Of a stretch of 64,000 nucleotides of DNA, positions 55,976 to 64,000 are shown in pieces. The stretch covers positions 24,693,072 to 24,757,071 of the forward strand of contig NC_135559.1 of assembly GCF_964340395.1 (NCBI RefSeq), written 5' to 3'. Origin of the DNA: Glandiceps talaboti (taxonomy: Eukaryota > Hemichordata > Enteropneusta > Spengelidae). A model generated the notes under the pieces. It was given only the letters and a program-made list of their open reading frames with translations, searched no databases and was not told where the DNA came from. Every line of letters begins with the position of its first letter. Positions within the stretch are counted from its first letter, which is position 1. A program made the position numbers and the translations under genes.

Positions 55976-56641
55976 AGTCATTGAAAATGATTGGGTTTTA
56001 AGGAACTGGCAGTTTATGTTGTCATTTTTAAATCTGGTTAATGTTGTTTGGCCTCATATGGTTCTTTTTGATATCACTACTCTGTTCAAGGATGTCTGAG
56101 TTATGGCTTTGGACATGGAAAATTCGCCAACAAAATGGCTGCCAGGCAGCCATATTGGATCGTATCACGACAACAATGAATATGCACATGTATGTCATAG
56201 AACACTGTCCTAATACCAACTTTGAACAAGATCTGTTCAAGCATGTCTGAGTTATGGCTTTGGACATAGAAAATTCGCAAACAAAATGGCTGCCAGGCAG
56301 TAATATCGGAATGTATCACGACGAAAATGGATATGCACATGTATGTCATAGAACACTGTCCTAATACCAACTTTGAATGAGATCTGTTCAAGCATGTCCG
56401 AGTTATGGCTTTGGATAGGGAAAATTCACAAACAATTAAAATGACTGCTAGTTGGCCATATTGGATCGTATCATAAAACAAATTGACGCGCATATGTATG
56501 CCATAGTATGTTGCCTCTGTACCAAGTTTGAAAAAAAATCGGTCCAGGCATCTCCAAGAAATGGCTGCGGACGGACAGACGCAAGGACAGACGGAACCCA
56601 ATCCATAAGTCCCCTTCCGGACTTCGTCCGGCGGGGACTAA
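55976..56641 (+). mobile_element. Family B Helitron-like element inserted in family A repeat
   Basis: Starts tcattgaaaatgattggg. It has three ~152-bp core units, a GACG-type microsatellite, a 3' hairpin (56,608-56,639) and CTAA at 56,638-56,641. Confidence 0.72.
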
Positions 56642-57075
56642 AAAGACACATTTTTAGACCTCATTTGCAAACCACATATGAGATCATCACATCATCAACA
56701 ATTCCTAAACTCAACACCCTAAAGGAATCTCCTATCAAATTTCAGCCCAATCTGCACAGTAATTTTGGAATTACAGACTTTTGACCAAACAACACATTTT
56801 TAGACCTAATTTGCATATCACCAACAGAGTCACCACACCATGAGCAATTCTTAATCTACACACCCCCAAAAGCATTACTACCAAATTTCAGGCCAATGTA
56901 CCTTGTTGTAGTTTTGGAGTTTAAGTTTTTCGACCACAAATCACATTTTTTTTACCCAAAACACACACCTCTGATTCAATCATTTTCTTGTGAACAATTT
57001 TCCATTGCTCTATTCTCCACCAAATACCAAGGCAATCAGTCTGGTGGTTTTCACACACACACACACACATTTCAC
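56642..57075 (+). repeat. Family A repeat continuation, ending in CA tract
   Basis: Phrases aaaagacacatttttagacc and taatttgcatatcacc resume the family A sequence interrupted at 55,975. Confidence 0.7.
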
Positions 57076-57473
57076 CATGCCTATAGCACACTGGACCCCA
57101 GTTCAGTTGTGCTAAAAAGCAAGGGAATTTATGACTTTGCAATTTAAAGACAGGCAAGAAGAAAAGTCCACAACTTATAGTGTGCCACCATTGTGTGCGC
57201 TTGGAATGAGTGTTCAATGAGCTTTGGCTGTTGTATGAGCCCAGTGTTAGCCATGTGGGTCAGAATCTGAGGACTGTACTTTTAAAGAAGAAGAAGAAGA
57301 AGAAGAAGAATGTGTTATATGATGGTCCATTTAAAATTCAAATTAGTTCTTCTATTAGACTGCCTCCCTGTGGATTTTTATGTCAATTTCGCCTGGTAAA
57401 TATGCGAGTTCTAAGCATGTTTGTTCTGGAAAGATGGATTTTTACTGATCAATAAGTAATTATTCATACCATC

Positions 57474-57762
57474 ATTTGAAGGTCTTGTACATAGAATTAT
57501 GTGTACATATCAATTTTTGCTATGTACGTAATGATAGAGTGCCTTTGAAGGTCTTGTACATAGAATTATGTGTAGTAACTACATATTAATTTTTGCTATG
57601 TACGTAATGATAGAGTGCCTTTGAAGGTTTTGTACATAGAATTATGTGCACATTTTAATTTTTGCTGTGTACGTAATGATAGAGTGCCTTTGAAGGACTT
57701 GTACATAGAATTATGTGCACATTTTAATTTTTGCTATGTACGTAATGATAGAGTGCCTTTGG
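57474..57762. repeat. ~70-bp tandem repeat, 4 copies
   Basis: The unit contains gtacatagaattatgtg and gctatgtacgtaatgataga. Confidence 0.92.
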
Positions 57763-59429
57763 ATATAAAATATGCACAGGAAAAAACATAAAACATGTAA
57801 CGTTTAGAAACAAGTGAAATATTTCTTGTATCAATTTCGTCAAATATGGACATACATGTATCATTCTGAAATTTGATAATGAGATGCCCAGATGTTAGTT
57901 GACCCCAATGTATTACTGTGTACATGGAAATTGTGAAATTCAATTAACAATAAAATATTTGTGATTTAATTTTTGATAGTTTTAGTGTTACAAAGACCCA
58001 TTTCATGCCCAGTTTCACAAAGCCTTTGGTTTAGATTACATATTTTTGTTGTTTGATCATGAGATTATGCATGCTGTTTATGATGGCAGGGCAGTTACTC
58101 AACTTGACACATGTAATGTCACTTACCCGAAATATCTATTGCATATACAATGTAGTAAAATTATAAAATTTAATGTAATTACCGGGGGGTAAATGCCAAT
58201 TTGAAACCTTTTCAGCAGTAATTTTGTGTTGTATGTTTTCTTTTTTTTTTGCATTGGCAGCTATGTTTGTGTGTTTCATGTGACTTGAACAGTACAGTAC
58301 AGTACAGTACAGTACTGAGGTCATATGAATCTGCCAGGGAAGACACATAATGCAGCCTGGCTTACATCAAGATTTACAACAAACAGCCATTTATTTTCAA
58401 TATAATGTCCCTAATTGTCTCTAAACCGTAGTGTCCAAATTATTCATTGTAAACATATTTTAGTATTTCAGGAGGTATAGGATAAAACCTTTACGGCCAG
58501 ATATGGGTTTTATGGAGCTCAGTAGTAGGCTTATGGTGGTGGGGAGTGGGTCCTCCTTAAGTTTCGGCCCTTCCATCGTGTAATGTCAACCAACAAAATC
58601 ATAATATCTGGGCCGTAAAGATTTTAGTATTGTATGACAAATCTCTGCTAAAGCTCATGCTTTTAATATTTCTTTTAAAATCAAAACAATATTAATAAGA
58701 ATTTGCTATTTCTGAAACAATATCTACTAAGTATACTACTGTATGTTATCCTTTTTGGGTGTTTTTTAGGTGAAGTATACCCATTATCTCAGCAAAGCAC
58801 AGCTAGGGGATCTCACTTTTAAAATCAAAATTACACAATGATACTTAGAAACAGTGTACATGTGTGTATATTATGAGGGTTCTCAAAAGTAATGCATACT
58901 ATATTGTACATGTATACTAGCTTTACATATCTCAATTGAAAGATACATACTATCACTGAGTGCTGGAAATATGGAAAAATTAAAACATCACTTTGCACAG
59001 TGTCATTAGTTGTTTTACCATCTATCAACTGTACACTCAGGATACCTTAACTTGACGATAAAATCCATAATGTACACAGAATTGAGAACTGGAATTTACC
59101 TGTGTAAATTGGCTGCTGTCACATTATGTTCCATACTGGTGATTTGATGAAGGCTTTACTTTCTGTTAAGATATTATGACTCACTGAGAATAAATAGAAT
59201 GTTAAACACCTATGAAAAATGGGACATTCCAACACAGTGGACAATCAGCATCCCTACATTTAACAAAAGCAGCCAACATGTGTTACTTACATGCTTCCAA
59301 ATTTAGACAAATTAAATAACAGACAATGTACAACTAATCAATAGGATTAATATTATCACAGCTGTGACCTGGCAGACACCCAACAACTATTATTAAATGA
59401 AATAACCTGATATTTCGAATGGTTATGTC
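57763..59429. other. No recognisable gene
   Basis: A short (GTACA)n tract lies at about 58,289-58,314. A strong donor-like sequence (CGG|gtaagt, minus strand, near 58,128) is not preceded by an open frame. Confidence 0.45.
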
Positions 59430-60845
59430 ATATTTAAACTGATGTGTAGTATATGTCAGTACATATACCGGTACAAGGGAGTCCTATTTAAACTCATGTG
59501 TAGTGAATGGGTATACATACATTACATATACGATAACGGAGTCACTATTTAAACGGATGTTTAGTGAATGGGTGATATATATATACATTACATATACGAT
59601 AACGGAGTCACTATTTAAACTGATGTGTAGTGAATGGGTATATATACATTACATATACGATAACGGAGTCACTATTTAAACTGATGTGTAGTGAATGGGT
59701 ATATCTACATTACATATACGATGATGGAGTCACTATTTAAACTGATGTGTAGTGAATGGGTATATATACATTACATATATGATAACGGAGTCACTATTTA
59801 AACTGATATGTAGTGAATGGGTATATATACATTACATATACGATAACGGAGTCACTATTTAAACTGATGTGTAGTGAATGGGTATATATACATTACATAT
59901 ATGATAACGGAGTCACTATTTAAACTGATGTTTAGTGAATGGGTATATATACGTACACATACGATGACAGAGTCACTATTTAAACTGATGTGTAGTGAAT
60001 GGGTATATATACATTACATATACGATAACGGAGTCACTATTTAAACTGATGTGTAGTGAATGGGTATATATACATTACATATACGATAACGGAGTCACTA
60101 TTTAAACTGATGTTTAGTGAATGGGTATATATACATACACATACGATAACGGAGTCACTATTTAAACTGATGTGTAGTGAATGGGTATATATACATTACA
60201 TATACGATGATGGAGTCACTATTTAAACTGATGTGTAGTGAATGGGTATATATACATTACATATACGATGATGGAGTCACTATTTAAACTGATGTGTAGT
60301 GAATGGGTATATATACATTACATATACGATGATGGAGTCACTATTTAAACTGATGTGTAGTGAATGGGTATGTATACATTACATATACGATGACGGAGTC
60401 ACTATTTAAACTGATGTATAGTGAATGGGTATATATATACATTACACATACGATGATGGAGTCACTATTTAAACTGATGTGTAGTGAATGGGTATGTATA
60501 CATTACATATACGATGACAGAGTCACTATTTAAACTGATGTGTAGTGAATGGGTATATCTACATTACATATACGATGACGGAGTCACTATTTAAACTGAT
60601 GTGTAGTGAATGGGTATATATACATTACATATACGATAACGGAGTCACTATTTAAACTGATGTGTAGTGAATGGGTATATATACATTACATATACGATGA
60701 CGGAGTCACTATTTAAACTGATGTGTAGTGAATGGGTATATATACATTACATATACGATGATGGAGCCACTATTTAAACTGATGTTTAGTGAATAGGTAT
60801 ATATACATTACATATACGATGACAGAGTCACTATTTAAACTGATG
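59430..60845. repeat. 60-bp minisatellite, about 23 copies
   Basis: The unit contains gtcactatttaaactgatgt, gtagtgaatgggtatatata and cattacatatacgat. GATAACGG and GATGATGG variants alternate. The left-most units are diverged. Confidence 0.97.
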
Positions 60846-60847
60846 TT

Positions 60848-62525
60848 TTTTATTTGATTTTTGATTTATTGATTTCACCAGGAAATAAACATACATAACA
60901 AATAAATTAACAAAATATATAAATTAAATTAAGTCAAAGAATATTCAATCAAATACATGTACATCAGTAATTACATGGACCTGGTGGGGGTTGTAGGAAT
61001 AGTTCTACAGAACTAGTCAAGCCCACAACCCTTACAGAATGAGTTAAGTCGAAAATACTGGGTAAAACTCGGGTAGTGGAAAAATAAACAAAATGTGATA
61101 AGAATAATTGTCAAAATAATGCTTTGCGTGGATGAATAAATAGGATTTACAACAACAACAACAACAACAAAAACAGCAAGATAGACATACATACATTGAA
61201 GTACCTGTTACTAAGTACTTACTTACTTATTGAAGTAAGTAAGCTTTTAAGGCATGTTTGAATGAATGTCTGTAGGTTATGTTTTTTATGTAGTCTGGGA
61301 GTGAATTCCAGTGTGTTACAGCTGCATACTTGATATTGTGTTGACTATGAGATAAGCTAACTTTAGGGACAGAGAAATTATTTTGAGTCGCGAAACGGGT
61401 GGGATACATGTGAGGAGGTTTTTTAAAGTAATGTGTTATATCATGGGCAAAGTGATTATTCACCAAGTCAAATATGAAAACGCATGTGTGCAGTTTACAT
61501 AGTTTATAAATGTCTAAACTACCAAGTTGTCTGAAAAGAGGGTCGCTATGAGCATGAAAGTCAGAAAAAGTAATGAGGCGAGCAATTTTCTTTTGAAGTA
61601 AAAGTATTGGCTGTAAGGAAGTTGCATACTAGGTATTACCCCATATTTCTAGGCAGTAAGTAATGTGTGGTAGAATGAGTGTGTTATATAATAACAAGAG
61701 AATGGCTTTCGGTACATAGTGTTGCAACTGTGCAATAAGTCCGACTTTTCGGGTGATAGCATTAACAACATTTTGGATATGTGATTTCCATGTAAGATTG
61801 CGATCAAGAGTAACTCCTAGATAGGTTGATGACATGACGCACTGTATTTCATTCCCGTCTATTCCTATATTACCCTCAACTGAGATTTTCCTGTGGGGTG
61901 TATTAATAATCAATACATATAATTTGTTTTTTCAGCATTGATCTTAAGTTTATTTGCTTGACACCAATCATAAACCTTTTGAAAGTCACAATTGGTTTGG
62001 GTAAGGTTTATATTATTATCCTTGATAAATTTAAATAAATTCGTGTCGTCTGCGAATAGACGGAATTGAAATTGGTCAGTTGCATTTGCGATGTCATTAA
62101 TATAAATTATAAATAAAATGGGGCCAAGAATCGATCCTTGTGGAACGCCACACTGTAACTGTCTATAGGGTGATGAGACACTATTAATTGTTACGGACTG
62201 TTGTAGGTTACTGATAGCTTTTAAACCATGCTAAAGGGAGACCTCTAATCCCATAATGATGTAGCTTACTGATTAATATTTCGTGGTTAATAGTGTTGAA
62301 CGCTTTTTTGAGGTCAATAAAGACCCCAAAAGTAGAAAACCCGTTGTCAAGATGATCACTAATTTCTGAGACCAAGTCTGCCATGGCAAGCTTTGTACTA
62401 AATTTCTTACGGAAGCCAAATTGTGTGTTAATGAGTATACATGTATGTTTAATGTCAAGATAGGGAACAAGTTGCTTGTTAATGATAGATTCAAAGATTT
62501 TACTGAAAATTGGAAGTGTATTGAT
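60848..62525 (-). mobile_element. 5'-truncated LINE, same family as the one at 38-50.6 kb
   Basis: Minus-strand pieces in order: FGFRKKFSTK, VFIDLKKAFNTINHEIL (RT motif A), [20 protein letters not shown] (catalytic), SSTYLGVTLDRNLTWKSHI (61,629-61,913) and the end HWNSLPDYIKNITYRHSFKH (61,227-61,466). A 3' UTR with stem-loop follows. The order and wording match the ORF2 end at 49-50.4 kb. The RT is truncated at the 5' end near 62,525 and broken by frame changes. Confidence 0.9.
60988..61031 (-). other. Stem-loop in LINE 3' UTR (second copy)
   Basis: On the minus strand GGGTTGTGGG pairs with CCTACAACCC (nine Watson-Crick pairs and one G-U). The loop contains gactagttctg as in the other copy. 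Confidence 0.78.
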
Positions 62526-63509
62526 AGTATTGTATATATAATATATACAAATGTTACAACAGTGTCACTATAAATACTATATATCAGGACCGTAGCCTGA
62601 CCAAATTGCCGAGTAGTTTATTTAGTTCTCTCGGACACTCGTAACGATAACGTATGGCGGAATAGCGAAAAAAGATGAAGATGAAGATGTTGTTGACAGT
62701 TTTCTTGTACTGAGCAATCATGTCAATGGCTCAACTCATGCCACTGGCTACTAGAGCCTGTCGATGTCACAGGATACATGGACAAGGAATAAATTCTGTT
62801 CTTTTAGATGCACACCTACACCATTTTGACATCCTGTCATAACAGCTGTCCCATTGGATCTAAGACCGATTACTTTCGTAATATTTATATTATATATTAC
62901 TTTGACATGAAATTAAACGTCAATAAAGTAATTTGTTTTCCAAGACATAGTGAAAGTATTTGATTCTGTACACCGTCATAAATTTTCACACCGAACACAT
63001 ACACAGTAAAATGTTGCAATTTTTCAGTGTGGGTTGTATGATTGGATTTTTTTTAGGTGACGTGTTTCTAATATTAATTTCCATTGCGTAAATACGCATA
63101 ATTTTGCATCGCCATGAACAATGATTCAGTCAAATCACGTCAAAAATACAAAGCTATCAACTATAAAAATAAAGACAACGAACCCCTTAATACTAGCTAA
63201 TACTAGCTACTACATCATATTGTCCTACGCATGCTCACATCATTTCTTTATTCAGCTCGCCATTTTGAAGACTCAAAAATTTCACCTAGCTGAATTATCG
63301 GAGACATATAACAGTTTGCACTAATTTTGCAGTTGCATCGATGTCTGAACCTGGAAGAGAAAGTAATAACTGACCTGAGGGTCATGAAAATACCCCGTCC
63401 AAGGACGGAGATAATATGGAAAAATATGCATCCGTGTCAAAATACCAAAAGCATCACGTCATGCACACAAGGGAGCCAAAAAATACCGCCAATGGCATTG
63501 TAGTACAAC
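62526..63509. other. Unique sequence; possible first exon or promoter of the GRTP1-like gene
   Basis: On the minus strand ATGACCCTCAG followed by gtcagt (63,385-63,375) would splice in the phase required by exon A. The match is only 11 bases and could be chance. No TATA box or other promoter element was identified. Confidence 0.15.
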
Positions 63510-64000
63510 TGTACAGTTCTTAAAAATGTTTATCCATATGCTAGTCAATGCTAAGAATATATTGTAGGTGTTCATTTACCCAGTTGCCTATCTAACCATG
63601 TTGCTATCTTTGCAATATACGTGATCATTTGGCTGTTACTATGGGTGTGGTCTTGTTGCTATGCATATTTACAAACAATTTTTAAATGTTTATTCATTTG
63701 TTTATTAATCCTCATTATCTTCGCAATATATGTGATCATTTTGCTGTTGCTATAGGTGTGGTCTTGTTGCTAGGCATATTTGAATACATTTTTTGAATGT
63801 TTATTCATTTGTCTTTCAATTCCTATTGTTATCTTCGCAATATCTGTGATCATTAGGCTGTTGCTATAGGCTTGGTCTTGTTGCTAGGTACATTTGCATA
63901 TTTTGAATGTTCATTCATTTGTCTTTCTATTCCTGTTATCTTTGCAATATATGTGATTCTTTGGCTGTTGCTATGGGCTTGGTTTTTTGCTAGGCAAATT
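63510..64000 (+). repeat. Dispersed repeat family A, tandem units running off the window
   Basis: Four to five units with ggctgttgctatggg, gtggtcttgttgctaggca and gaatgtttattcattt. The window starts and ends in the same repeat family. Confidence 0.82.

Noticed and set aside
58120-58348. First exon of the GRTP1-like gene ending at a strong gtaagt donor near 58,128 (minus)
   Set aside because: The open frame upstream meets a stop before the donor and the phase does not fit exon A. It could only be non-coding.
63351-63371. Plus-strand ATGTCTGAACCTGG start of a divergent gene
   Set aside because: Only a few codons precede a stop, and there is no convincing donor or downstream exon in the window.

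Overview
This window is a repeat-dominated, AT-rich piece of an animal nuclear genome. It carries spliceosomal introns, several clades of metazoan retroelements and large minisatellites. No operons, rRNA, tRNA or CRISPR arrays were seen. The gene and transposon content fits a marine invertebrate bilaterian (lancelet, hemichordate or lophotrochozoan); I cannot fix the species from sequence alone.

One conserved host gene was found. On the minus strand, six coding exons spread over 43 kb (52,815 down to 9,676) join in phase into a Rab-GAP TBC-domain protein of the GRTP1 type (growth hormone-regulated TBC protein 1). Only the first few residues are missing. Both GAP catalytic fingers are present. 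Almost everything else in the window is intronic, 3'-flanking or upstream repeat DNA.

Layout from left to right. 1-1,150: a dispersed repeat interrupted by a 605-bp terminal-inverted-repeat element with Transib/RAG-like ends. 3,739-8,003: a 64-bp minisatellite of about 66 copies. 9,676: last GRTP1 exon. Intron 6 (9,757-23,601) holds a LINE fragment, a truncated Penelope-like element (PLE) whose two inverted terminal repeats each carry a complete hammerhead ribozyme, a second decayed PLE, a 59-bp minisatellite (about 58 copies), Helitron-like repeats and a 61-bp minisatellite (about 32 copies). Intron 5 (23,788-31,738) holds several LINE fragments and a slightly CpG-richer stretch. Intron 3 (34,357-52,023) holds a nested stack: a LINE (38.2-50.66 kb) is split in ORF1 by a 2.5-kb insert, which itself contains a 111-bp element with a perfect 9-bp target duplication, and is split in its endonuclease by a 6-kb Ngaro/DIRS-type tyrosine-recombinase retrotransposon. 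That retrotransposon has split direct repeats and a spliceosomal intron in its gag gene. 52.8-64 kb: more Helitron-like repeats, a 43-bp and a 60-bp minisatellite, and a second minus-strand copy of the same LINE family.

The strongest candidates for unusual biology are the paired hammerhead ribozymes in the PLE, the intron-bearing Ngaro element, the Transib-like element, and a stem-loop in the LINE 3' UTR whose pairing is kept by compensating changes between two copies.
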